Origin: Erginobacter sp964465735
GTDB lineage: Bacteria > Auribacterota > Erginobacteria > Erginobacterales > Erginobacteraceae
NCBI GenBank assembly: GCA_964465735.1
Contig: CAYXKT010000030.1
Location: 1 to 21,216 of the forward strand
Reading direction: 5' to 3'
Length of the DNA stretch: 21,216 nt
Numbering within the stretch: position 1 is the first letter of the stretch; each line of letters starts with the position of its first letter. Below, piece by piece: positions 14,552 to 21,166 of this stretch. The position numbers and the translations under genes are program-made. The notes under the pieces were generated by a model. The model had not been told where the DNA came from, searched no databases, and saw only the letters and a program-made list of their open reading frames with translations.

Positions 14552-14573
14552 AACCGGTCCCGGTTCACTTTTT
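14552..14573 (+). terminator. Weak possible terminator after the ABC transporter operon
   Basis: AACCG / CGGTT (14552-14556 with 14561-14565) forms a short stem with a 4-nt loop, followed three bases later by TTTTT (14569-14573). The stem is short, so the call is tentative. Confidence 0.3.
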
Positions 14574-14603
14574 GCCTTGCTCGACCGGACCGATATGCTA
14601 TTA

Positions 14604-14764
14604 CCTAAATTGAGCGATTCTATGCGGCGAACTGCACCAATCTTTTGAGTCCGAACGGATATTGAAAATCCTCGCCATATCTCCTGGATATGGCTGCGGT
14701 TTTCGCAACCCGTCGGCCAGCAAAATCTTAGCACGTTTCATCCGCAATAATCGCTCAACTTAGG
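14604..14764 (+). mobile_element. 161-bp MITE, copy 2
   Basis: This copy is identical base for base to 7126-7286 and lies in the same orientation. It is flanked by a different 5-bp direct repeat, TATTA (14599-14603 and 14765-14769). A different duplication at each site shows separate insertions and not a duplication of the region. It separates the transporter operon from the DUF364-like fragment. Confidence 0.9.
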
Positions 14765-14788
14765 TATTAATGATTCCTCAGGTTCCCA

Positions 14789-14975
14789 ATGAAATTGCTT
14801 GAGAAGATCATCTCCACGCTTGACAATAAGCCCCCGGTGAAAGAGGTCACCATCGGCCCCTTCGACACCACGGTCAAAAGCCTCCGCTGGGGGCTCTCCT
14901 CCACCTTTCGCGACCCCTGTTCCGGCGACCGCCCGGCCTGGGTCCGCCGGGCCGGTTCCGGGCCGCCCCGCCGGC
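14789..14975 (+). pseudogene. N-terminal fragment of a DUF364/DUF4213-like protein
   Basis: The frame from ATG 14789 reads MKLLEKIISTLDNKPPVKEV, TIGPFDTTVKS, then WGLSSTFRDPCSGDRP. This matches the start of the DUF4213/DUF364 family (putative metal-binding Rossmann-like proteins), where about 230-260 residues are usual. After about residue 50 the sequence turns into Arg/Pro-rich translation (RRAGSGPPRRPDKPYP) and meets the end of the PIN-toxin gene, so the bulk of the protein is lost. I see no ribosome site better than a weak AGG 11 nt upstream. Confidence 0.55.
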
Positions 14976-14995
14976 CGGATAAACCATACCCGGCG

Positions 14996-15400
14996 TCAGT
15001 GATTCAGAAATTCTTCCGCGGCAATGGCGACGTGGGGAAAAGCCTTTCTCAGGGGTTTATCGAATGTCACCAACGGCGCGCCGATCTGTTGAGCCAAGAC
15101 GACAAACTCTCCGTCATAGGCGCTGATGCGATGGTCAAAGGTCATTTCCAGAACCGCGTCGGAAGGAACCGCGAATTCTCGATTCCTCCAGAGAACTTCC
15201 GCTTTATCCATAGTCGTTTGGGCCTGCCGGAGAGACATACCTTCCCGGCGCATATAAAGGGTCAGGATGTTTCTCAGTTCCGATCGACAGATTAAGGGTA
15301 CCGCCCACTCCGCGTCCTGGAGAAGGACTTCATCGGCCAACGGGCTTTTGTCGCCCGGGATCAGCAGATAGGCGATAAGGTTTGAATCGGCAACGATCAA
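14996..15400 (-). CDS. PIN-domain toxin (VapC/FitB-like ribonuclease)
   Basis: The 134-aa PIN domain has the acidic metal-binding residues expected for the family: D5 (VADSNLI), E41 (RSELRN), D96 (SAYDGEFV) and D114 (VTFDK). PIN toxins are Mg-dependent RNases that cut tRNA or rRNA when freed from their antitoxin. The start is a TTG at 15400 overlapping the antitoxin stop as TTGA, so translation is coupled to the antitoxin. All four acids are present, so it should be active. The C-terminus abuts a DUF364-like fragment on the other strand. Confidence 0.9.
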   Translation of the reverse strand: MIVADSNLIAYLLIPGDKSPLADEVLLQDAEWAVPLICRSELRNILTLYMRREGMSLRQAQTTMDKAEVLWRNREFAVPSDAVLEMTFDHRISAYDGEFVVLAQQIGAPLVTFDKPLRKAFPHVAIAAEEFLNH

Positions 15401-15636
15401 GGGCGGCCTTCTTCATCGGCCATTTTGAGCAGCCGATCGTTCAATTTGCCCGGAAGGGATGATCGATGGTTACGGATATCGAGCAACAGGGCCTTGGTAT
15501 CCACTCTGGCCGGCGCGACGATCATTGCCAGGCAAGCCAATGCTTCTTTATTGAGGCTCCTGCCGTGCTGTTTCGCCCGTTGCTTGAGAGCGGCGTGAAT
15601 CGGCCGCGGGATGTCTTTGAGAGTTATGGTTTTCAT
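15397..15636 (-). CDS. FitA-like ribbon-helix-helix antitoxin
   Basis: The 79-aa product begins MKTITLKDIPRPIHAALKQR, then AKQHGRSLNKEALACLAMIV. The beta-strand ITLKDIP plus two helices with GRSLNKEA is the ribbon-helix-helix DNA-binding fold of FitA/VapB antitoxins. The C-terminal half (LLDIRNHRSSLPGKLNDRLL) should wrap the toxin. It lies directly upstream of the PIN gene and shares four bases with it. A TTGACA box and small inverted repeats upstream suggest self-repression. Confidence 0.88.
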   Translation of the reverse strand: MKTITLKDIPRPIHAALKQRAKQHGRSLNKEALACLAMIVAPARVDTKALLLDIRNHRSSLPGKLNDRLLKMADEEGRP

Positions 15637-15647
15637 AAAACCACCAT

Positions 15648-15670
15648 ATCATAACCATATTGGTTGTCAA
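15648..15670 (-). promoter_or_regulatory. Promoter and likely operator of the toxin-antitoxin pair
   Basis: On the minus strand a perfect TTGACA (15670-15665) is followed 16 bp later by TATGGT, a moderate -10. Within the spacer AACC-AATAT-GGTT (15665-15653) is an inverted repeat. On the plus strand the heptamer ACCATAT occurs twice in this stretch. Ribbon-helix-helix antitoxins usually bind such short AT-centred repeats to repress their own operon. Confidence 0.55.
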
Positions 15671-16020
15671 GTACGAGTTCCATTCTGGTAACTGCCGAAT
15701 TTACCAAAGCGGCCGGCGGCGCGGCCCGGAACCGGCACGAATAAACTACTTTCCGATTCTTTCCGGAGATAGCGTTGACTGGGAAGTTTTCGGAATCGCC
15801 GTCCGTACCGCCCAAGAGATAGACCGGCCCTCCTCCCCGATGCCGACCGACGGAAACTTGGAGGAAGAAGCGGAACAACCCGGGGCAGCCTTGGCCCTGC
15901 TTACCCCAGGCGGATCAACTCTACCCGGGGCTGGACCAAAATGGTATGCTCGTTTCCGCGGCAAGTAGAACTGCGTGTTGGATGGATAACCTTTTATCGC
16001 CGCGGTGCGATAATCATTTT
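15671..16020. other. Gene-free stretch between the toxin-antitoxin pair and the OsmC-like gene
   Basis: This 350-bp stretch has no frame I can assign. Short frames on both strands have no ribosome site and composition unlike real proteins. Given the broken genes on either side, it may be remnant coding sequence. No hairpin with a T-tract is seen. Confidence 0.4.
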
Positions 16021-16034
16021 CCAGGAGAAATACC

Positions 16035-16451
16035 GTGAATAAAATTATTGCCGTAAACTTCGCCGGCGGGAAGAAAGTGGACGTGGAGATCGGCGAAACG
16101 ATCGTGAGGACCGACCAGTCCCGGGAAAACGGGGGGGAGGGTTCCGCCCCGGAACCGTTCGATCATTTCCTGGCCTCGATCGCCGCCTGCGCCGCCCTTT
16201 ACGCCCCGGAGTTTTGCGCCGCCCGGGATATCGCCACCGAGGGGATGGGCTTCCGGATGATCTGCCGGCGCGACGAGAAACTGAAGCGCTATCCCGGGAT
16301 GACCCTGGAACTCACCCTGCCGAGGGACTTCCCGGAAAAATTTCGCCGGGCCATCATCCGGGCGATGGATTTATGCACGGTCAAGCGCCATATCATCAAC
16401 CCCCCGGACTTCGAGATCAAGACTCTTCCTTCCGGCCCGGGCAGGAAATGA
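16035..16451 (+). CDS. OsmC-like family protein
   Basis: The 138-aa protein has the OsmC/YhfA layout. An N-terminal beta hairpin is followed by SAPEPFDHFLASIAACAALY with peroxidatic-type C52, then a second half with the resolving-type C114 (MDLCTVKRHI). OsmC-family dimers reduce organic peroxides or act on thiols; YhfA-like members have a less clear role. An additional C61 is present (EFCAARD). The start is a GTG at 16035 with AGGAG 7 nt upstream, which fits well. It runs towards the MinD-like fragment and their stops are 12 bp apart. No regulator is near. Confidence 0.87.
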   Translation: MNKIIAVNFAGGKKVDVEIGETIVRTDQSRENGGEGSAPEPFDHFLASIAACAALYAPEFCAARDIATEGMGFRMICRRDEKLKRYPGMTLELTLPRDFPEKFRRAIIRAMDLCTVKRHIINPPDFEIKTLPSGPGRK

Positions 16452-16463
16452 TCCGGATTACCC

Positions 16464-16811
16464 TCAAGATAGTTTATTCTCGAGAACCTCCCAGACGATT
16501 TTCACGGCGGCGGCGAGCGGACCTTCCGCGAACTCGACCACCGATAGGCCCGCCATCTGGGCCCGGGTGACCACGGTGTCGTAGGGGATCTCCCCGATCA
16601 TCTCCGCGCCGTATTCCCCGGCCAGGCTTTTGATCTTTCCGGCCATCTCGGCGTTGAGGTCGGCCTTGTTGATCACCACCCCGGAAGGGATCGAGAAGTG
16701 GCGGGCCAGATCGAGAATCCGCTCCAGGTCGTGAACCCCGGAGACGGTCGGCTCGGTCACCACCAGCGCAAAGAAGGCCCCGGTCAGACTGGCGATCACC
16801 GGGCAGCCGGT
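16464..16811 (-). pseudogene. C-terminal part of a MinD/ParA-like (COG1149-type) P-loop ATPase, 5' end missing
   Basis: Read leftwards the frame gives TGCPVIASLTGAFFALVVTE, PTVSGVHDLERILDLARHFS, IPSGVVINKADLN and ends VLENKLS. GCPVIASLTGA, VVTEPTVSGxHDLER and VVINKADLN are strongly conserved in MinD-superfamily ATPases that carry an inserted ferredoxin domain. Only about 115 of roughly 280 residues remain. The Walker A (KGGxGKT) and ferredoxin cysteines are gone because at about 16806-16815 the sequence becomes the P-type ATPase on the opposite strand. The 40 codons that extend the frame rightwards to 16931 are antisense to that ATPase and are not part of this gene. Confidence 0.8.
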
Positions 16812-17422
16812 GACCGGCGACGGGGTCAACGACGCCCCGGCCCTGAAGCAGGCCGACATCGGGATCTCGATGGGGATCAAGGGAATGGAGGCGGCCAAGG
16901 AAGCCGCCGAGATGGTTTTAGCCGACGACAACTTCGCTTCGATCGTCCACGCGGTCGCGGAGGGAAGGACGGTTTACAACAACATCCGCTAGTCCCTGGT
17001 CTTCCTCCTGCCCACCAACGGCGGGGAGGCCCTGGTGATCATCGCCGCCCTGCTCCTGGGACAAACCCTGCCGATCACCCCGCTCCAGATCCTCTGGGTG
17101 AATATGGTCACCACCGTCACGCTGGCGATGGGCTTCGAGCCCCCGGAGAGCAATCTGATGGACCGGCCGCCCCGCTCATCGGGGGAACCGCTCCTCCCCT
17201 TCCGCCTGGTCGCCCGGACGGCCTGGGGGAGCCTGCTCCTGGCCGGGGGGCGTCTTCACCTACCTCCCCCTCTTCAACAAGCTCTTCGGCACCGCGCCCC
17301 GGCCCGCCAGAAACTCGCTCCCGGTGCTCGGGGTGGGAGCGGCGATCTTCCTCCTGGTGGAGGCGGAAAAGCTCATCTCCAACCGCTCCCGGAGGCAAGT
17401 TACTGAGTTGAGCCGGGACTAA
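16810..17422 (+). pseudogene. C-terminal part of a cation-transporting P-type ATPase, with stop and frameshift
   Basis: The frame opens with TGDGVNDAPALKQADIGISM, the invariant P-type ATPase hinge, then GMEAAKEAAEMVLADDNF and GRTVYNNIR. An in-frame TAG (16990-16992) stands where Lys is expected (IR-K-SLVFLLPTNGGEALV). The helices continue (LPITPLQILWVNMVTTVTLA, FEPPESNLMDRPPR). In the six-G run 17245-17250 one extra G shifts the frame. The correct one resumes GVFTYLPLFNKLFGTAPRPA and ends at TAA 17420-17422. The fragment is the last 200 or so residues of a P2/HAD-IC-type pump of about 850-900. Phosphorylation site and actuator domains are absent, so it cannot work as written. Confidence 0.82.
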
Positions 17423-17448
17423 TTCGACTTGCCCGAATCGGCACCGGT

Positions 17449-17859
17449 TCAGCGCGCGGGGGGAGCGGACGGCCAGGAGATCCAGTATAACACCCGTTTG
17501 GTATAGTCGCCGCTGATATCCACCCGCCAATAATCCCCCTTCCTGACCGGCATCGTAAAGTTGGCCGTATAGGAGCCTACGGTAATTCCATTAAAAATCT
17601 GGGCCACCCTGTACCCGCTGATCTGGCGAAGGGTGGTGGGATTAGCGCTGGCATCGGTATAGCCTTTCATCTCCAGGGTGTGTTTTCCGCCTCCGCTCCA
17701 GTACGCGGTGGCGACAACAAAGCCGTCAAGCGGGGCCAATTGATTGGTATTGAAACTTTTCGCCTCCCACGCTCCCGCTTGCGCCAGACAATTGCCGGAC
17801 GGAAAGAGTACCGCGGCCAGAAACAACGCCGCTAATGATATTTTCACTGTGTATTTCAT
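17449..17859 (-). CDS. Small secreted protein of unknown function (136 aa)
   Basis: A clear signal peptide (KISLAALFLAAVLFP, cleavage near LAQA) precedes about 110 residues of mostly beta structure (DGFVVATAYWSGGGKHTLEM, GYRVAQIFNGITVGSYTANF, GDYWRVDI, RVLYWISW). Aromatic-rich strands suggest a jelly-roll or lectin-like fold, but I do not recognise a family. The mature protein has no cysteine. The ATG has AAGGAGAG 8 nt upstream. The upstream FG-GAP gene reads in the same direction, 94 bp away, with a hairpin between them, so they may form an operon of exported proteins. Confidence 0.75.
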   Translation of the reverse strand: MKYTVKISLAALFLAAVLFPSGNCLAQAGAWEAKSFNTNQLAPLDGFVVATAYWSGGGKHTLEMKGYTDASANPTTLRQISGYRVAQIFNGITVGSYTANFTMPVRKGDYWRVDISGDYTKRVLYWISWPSAPPAR

Positions 17860-17891
17860 CTAAGTTCTCTCCTTGATGACCGTCTGTTTCG

Positions 17892-17916
17892 CCGGGAAAG
17901 GTGGAATTTTTCCCGG
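17892..17916 (-). other. Hairpin between two secreted-protein genes
   Basis: CCGGGAAA / TTTCCCGG is a perfect 8-bp stem with a 9-nt loop, lying 33 bp before the small secreted-protein ATG and 37 bp after the FG-GAP gene stop. It lacks a following T-tract, so it could be an RNA processing or stability element, or an attenuating stem. Confidence 0.4.
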
Positions 17917-17952
17917 ACTGCTTGAGAGCCGGCGACCGGTCCTTCAGCTTGC

Positions 17953-18678
17953 TTATTCAATAACCCCCTTGGAAAAGGTAAGTCCGGCATACGGGCCGGG
18001 CCCGACGCTGACGGCAAAGTATATACAGGAAACACCCTCGGCCCCCGAGTCGTTTGTCTTCATATACAGCTGGCAGGCGTCGCCGGGCATCCAGCCGCCG
18101 ATATCCTGACTGAACGCTTCCAGATTATCGGTGGTGGCCGTCCACTCAGCTCCCACCGGCGCGCCGTTGCGATAGACCCGCCCGTAAGCGGTGGAACCGC
18201 TTTCCGGGTAAACCGAGAGACCCGCCAGCACCCTGACCGAACCTCCCTGTCCTAACTGTATCTCCGCGACCTTTTCATAAGTTTCCGAGGTTACCGCGTC
18301 GGGAAGATAGAGTCCGGTATCGGCGATGATGATGTCGCCGGGGGTAAAAATCCCGGTCCGGGCGCCGCCCGCACCGAGGGGACTGTCGCCCGCCTGGCCG
18401 TAATACGCCCGGGTGATACCCCGAACCGCCCAGAGGCCGGTGGTGGGGCGGAAGACGGCGATCTCATCCGTCCCGTCGCCGCTGAAATCGGCGGATTGGG
18501 GGGAATCGTTCCCGGAACCGAAATACACCCTGGTAACGCCGCGGACCACCCAGAGACCGGAGCCGGGCCGGAAGATCCCGATATCCTCTGTCCCATCCCC
18601 GTTGAAATCCGCCGCCCGGGCCGCCCCGGCTGACAAAAGCAAGACCACGGCAACCATCAGCAAACACTTTTTCAACAC
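17953..18678 (-). CDS. Secreted protein with two N-terminal FG-GAP-like repeats and an unknown C-terminal domain
   Basis: A signal peptide (LLMVAVVLLLSAGAARA) is followed at once by two repeats of the window's FG-GAP type: ADFNGDGTEDIGIFRPGSGL with WVVRGVTRVYFG, then ADFSGDGTDEIAVFRPTTGL with WAVRGITRAYYG. Each DxNGDGTxD/DxSGDGTDE loop should bind calcium. From about residue 110 an unrelated beta-rich region follows (IIIADTGLYLPDAVTSETYE, LAGLSVYPESG, CQLYMKTNDSG) that I do not recognise. In the related nuclease at 19382-21124 the repeats are C-terminal instead. The start is GTG at 18678 or the TTG at 18675. The AAGGAGGT lies 3 nt before the GTG and 6 nt before the TTG, which favours the TTG. 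Confidence 0.82.
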   Translation of the reverse strand: MLKKCLLMVAVVLLLSAGAARAADFNGDGTEDIGIFRPGSGLWVVRGVTRVYFGSGNDSPQSADFSGDGTDEIAVFRPTTGLWAVRGITRAYYGQAGDSPLGAGGARTGIFTPGDIIIADTGLYLPDAVTSETYEKVAEIQLGQGGSVRVLAGLSVYPESGSTAYGRVYRNGAPVGAEWTATTDNLEAFSQDIGGWMPGDACQLYMKTNDSGAEGVSCIYFAVSVGPGPYAGLTFSKGVIE

Positions 18679-18680
18679 GC

Positions 18681-18747
18681 ACCTCCTTGGTTATTTGCCC
18701 GGAAAGAGATAACCAATCCACGAGTCCGAAGCAATAATTTGCTTCGG
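18681..18747 (-). promoter_or_regulatory. Two tandem hairpins in the leader of the FG-GAP gene
   Basis: On the transcript, a 9-bp stem CCGAAGCAA / TTGCTTCGG with loop ATTA (18747-18726) is followed by an 8-bp stem TTGGTTAT / ATAACCAA with a 14-nt loop (18716-18687), which ends directly against the AGGAGGT ribosome site (18686-18680). They may control access to the ribosome site or transcript stability. I see no match to a riboswitch class I know. Confidence 0.45.
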
Positions 18748-18819
18748 TATCGGCACTAAGTCTCCGGTTGATTATCCGCAGACGGGCAGGCAAGCCAGGT
18801 AATAAATCAAGCCTGTTCA

Positions 18820-19240
18820 ATATTATATTGTGTTGATATACAAGCAGTTATGTGGCTGGGCTCGGCGAAGTAACTCAAAATAACCCTTAAAACAGGGCTT
18901 TTTTGAAAAGTAAGGCCAATAATAATTTTCTAAGCGATAGTGACAGCATCTACAACCATTCCGATCTCGTCAAAACAAAATTGAAAATAAATATATCCGT
19001 TCCGCCATAATTCTGTTTATAGTATACGAGGCCAATGGGTTAGCCTTTGAATAATAAGGGGAGGATAAGAAGAAAACATTCTAAACCAGTACTGTTTAAG
19101 AGAATAACCGGTATTTTAAATAGTGGCGCTCGTTCGTATCTGACTTGTTGTCAAGTAATTAAATTAACGCCGAGAGAGCGGACGTCGGCGAGAGTTAAGA
19201 GACGCTCTGATTACTCAAAAGGGGAAGGCGAAAAAGGGTA
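18820..19240. other. AT-rich, gene-poor stretch
   Basis: This section is clearly richer in A and T than the rest of the window (which is about 55-65% GC by eye). On the minus strand it contains a perfect TATAAT near 18820-18830, possibly for the FG-GAP gene downstream. On the plus strand CCCT / AGGG followed by TTTTTT (18884-18904) is a weak terminator. No protein domain is seen. The shift in composition suggests foreign or non-coding origin. Confidence 0.45.
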
Positions 19241-19241
19241 A
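19047..19241 (+). CDS. Doubtful short basic open frame (64 aa)
   Basis: A TTG-started frame gives a Lys/Arg-rich peptide (MNNKGRIRRKHSKPVLFKRI and on, with CCQVIKLTPRERTSARVKRR near the end). It has no upstream ribosome site and its start is rare. It is listed because it ends 6 bp before a 15-bp hairpin. I do not recognise it, and it may be chance in non-coding DNA. Confidence 0.2.
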   Translation: MNNKGRIRRKHSKPVLFKRITGILNSGARSYLTCCQVIKLTPRERTSARVKRRSDYSKGEGEKG

Positions 19242-19247
19242 CGGCCT

Positions 19248-19284
19248 CCGAAGAACCGGCTGTTTTGATCAGCCGGTTCTTCGG
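19248..19284. terminator. Perfect 15-bp hairpin, possible terminator
   Basis: CCGAAGAACCGGCTG / CAGCCGGTTCTTCGG with the loop TTTTGAT is the strongest simple hairpin in the window. It lies about 100 bp downstream of the nuclease gene's stop on that gene's own strand. Neither side has an immediate T-tract (the minus strand has CCCTTTTTC about 10 nt beyond), so it may be a rho-assisted stop or RNA-stabilising stem. Confidence 0.5.
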
Positions 19285-19321
19285 TCGATCGCCGTTATTA
19301 ATGAGCCCGGGGGACGTATCC

Positions 19322-19475
19322 GGGTCTTGAAAGAGATCGGCCCCGGCTGAACTCGGAAATTCAAGACCGGAGCGGGCCGATTTATCGGGTTGCCGGAACG
19401 CCGACCTGCCGACCGTAATACAACCGGCCCATTCCCCGGATCGCCCAGAGCCCGGTCTCAGAACGGAAGATCGCC
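19322..19475 (-). repeat. 154-bp exact duplicate, copy B (3' end of nuclease gene)
   Basis: Identical to 9472-9625. It covers the last 31 codons of the nuclease (from AIFRSETG to VPATR and stop) and 60 bases of trailer. Flanks on either side are unrelated between copies. Confidence 0.9.
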
Positions 19476-21124
19476 GCTGAAGCGGATCCGCTTCCGGTGT
19501 AATCTCCGGAAACAGGGCGGTCCGTACTCCGGCCAAAGTAAAATCGGGTCAGCTCGCGGATCGCCCAGAGGCCGGTATTCCCCCGAAAAAGCGCCCGCCG
19601 GTCCTGCCCGCCGCCGTAAAACGCCGGGACCGGGACATCGTCCGCGGTTCCGAAGTAGAACCGGTAACCCCCTCGCACAGCCCAGAGACCGGAGGAGGGC
19701 CGGAAGAGAGCGGGCTCGACCGTACCGTCCCCGTTATAATCCCCGGGAACCGGAATATCGTCTGGTCGGCCAAAGTAAACCCGGGTCAGATCCTGAATCG
19801 ACCAGAGGCCGGTTGAACCCCGAAAGACCGCGAGGTCGCAGGTTCCGTCGCCATCATAGTCCCCGGGGATCGGGAGGTAACCCGCTCCACCGTAATAGGT
19901 TCGAGTAATACCTCGGACCGACCAGAGGCCTGAGGAAGCACGATAGATCGCCAGATCGTGGTGACTGTCGCCGTCGTAATCCTCCGGGACCGGTTGGTCG
20001 TTATCCGAGCCGAAGTAAGCCCGGGTTACCCCCCGGACCGCCCAGAGACCGGTCGTGGAACGGAAGACCGCAAGGTCACAGGTTCCGTCGCCATCATAGT
20101 CCCCGGGGACCGGTTCGGAGGCGGACGGCAAGACCTCGGCCAGACGCAAGTCGATGACCACCGGGAGATGATCGGCAGAGGCATTTTTGGTAGTATCACT
20201 CTTCTGCAGTCCGGCGCTGACCAGATCGGCCGGGGACATAGTCAGGGTATTGAGGATAAACCCCCCGACGACGGTAGCGGCACTGCCGGTAAGGTAAAAA
20301 CGATCGATCCGGCTGGTAGGATTTTCCTGGGAACTGGGCCAGGTATTGGCATTCCCGTTGTCCGGGTTAACGGGGGCGGGGTCGATGAGGTCCACCTCCA
20401 ACCAGTCGCCTTTCACGTCAGGACCGTAAGTGGCGTTGTCCTGGATATCCCCGGTCCGGAGAGTGATCTCCGGTTGCGGACCGGCCACAAAATTAAAGTC
20501 CCCCATTACCACCATCGGGGTCAGCTCGGGCAGACTGATATGGTCGCACACCGCCTGCGGAGCGTCCCGGGCATCTCCCAGCCAGGCGGCAATGGCGTCG
20601 CAGGCTTTCTGTCTCTTGGCAACATCTTTGCCAGTACCCATCGCCTTGAGATGGACGCCCAGAACGTAGAGATCCCGGCGGTACCGGTCATCGGGAAGAT
20701 CAATGAGAGCTATGGCCGCTCCCCGGGTAGAGGAAATGGGAAGGGTATCGGTACGTTTTAGGGTTAACCGGTAGCGGGCCGCCAGAACTGTTTTATTATA
20801 GCCATCGGTTTTACTGAACTGGATATTCCAGATACCATAGTCGAGCACCTCGTTAAGGAATTGCGCGACCTTCTGGCCGCTGGTCGCGGCGGTTATTTCC
20901 TGGAAGGCAATCACATCCGGGCTGATCGCCGCCAGAATCCGGCCAAAGGCACCCCGATAGGCCGGATCGAGGAGTTTTTTCTCGGTATTGTAGGACAAGA
21001 TTCGGAGATCACTCTCCCGTTCCTTATCGCAGAGCCCCAAGACCGATGGGGGGCCGTTCGAAAAGAGGTGCAGAGAACATACCGCCACCAATAAGGATAT
21101 CCTAACTTTCCGCCCGATTTTCAT
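19382..21124 (-). CDS. Secreted endonuclease/exonuclease/phosphatase-family protein with six FG-GAP-like repeats
   Basis: The 580-aa protein has a signal peptide (VRISLLVAVCSLHLFSNG) and an EEP-fold catalytic domain (about 38-330). The catalytic residues expected for DNase I-like enzymes are present: N46 (LSYNTE), E76 (IAFQEI), H158 (LGVHLK), D209 and N211 (MGDFNF), D318 and H319 (SADHLP). Such enzymes use Mg to cut phosphodiester or phosphate-ester bonds, and this one should act outside the cytoplasm. From residue 339 six repeats follow with a 40-residue period (starting near 340, 380, 420, 460, 500, 539), each GDYDGDGTxDLAxFRxxTGLW, then a YFG end. The calcium loops are intact in repeats 1-4 and eroded in 5 and 6 (FYGGGQD, DYTGSGS). 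The ATG follows GGGAGA at 10 nt. A MITE copy lies about 40 bp upstream. Confidence 0.9.
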   Translation of the reverse strand: MKIGRKVRISLLVAVCSLHLFSNGPPSVLGLCDKERESDLRILSYNTEKKLLDPAYRGAFGRILAAISPDVIAFQEITAATSGQKVAQFLNEVLDYGIWNIQFSKTDGYNKTVLAARYRLTLKRTDTLPISSTRGAAIALIDLPDDRYRRDLYVLGVHLKAMGTGKDVAKRQKACDAIAAWLGDARDAPQAVCDHISLPELTPMVVMGDFNFVAGPQPEITLRTGDIQDNATYGPDVKGDWLEVDLIDPAPVNPDNGNANTWPSSQENPTSRIDRFYLTGSAATVVGGFILNTLTMSPADLVSAGLQKSDTTKNASADHLPVVIDLRLAEVLPSASEPVPGDYDGDGTCDLAVFRSTTGLWAVRGVTRAYFGSDNDQPVPEDYDGDSHHDLAIYRASSGLWSVRGITRTYYGGAGYLPIPGDYDGDGTCDLAVFRGSTGLWSIQDLTRVYFGRPDDIPVPGDYNGDGTVEPALFRPSSGLWAVRGGYRFYFGTADDVPVPAFYGGGQDRRALFRGNTGLWAIRELTRFYFGRSTDRPVSGDYTGSGSASAAIFRSETGLWAIRGMGRLYYGRQVGVPATR

Positions 21125-21166
21125 AGTTTATTTTCTCCCGATCAACCACCCCACCCAACTGTCTAA

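Noticed and set aside
13798..14568. A 256-codon frame opposite the ABC ATPase gene.
   Set aside because: Antisense shadow. The plus strand holds all ATPase motifs.
15633..15878. A minus-strand 81-codon frame upstream of the antitoxin gene.
   Set aside because: It runs through the promoter and operator of the toxin-antitoxin pair, lacks a ribosome site, and matches nothing I know.
18680..18850. A c-di-GMP or other known riboswitch upstream of the FG-GAP gene.
   Set aside because: Tandem hairpins are present, but I could not find the conserved core bases of a riboswitch class I know.
19958..20761. A 267-codon plus-strand frame opposite the nuclease gene.
   Set aside because: Antisense to FG-GAP repeats and the catalytic domain. 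It is Gly/Val-rich with no domain.
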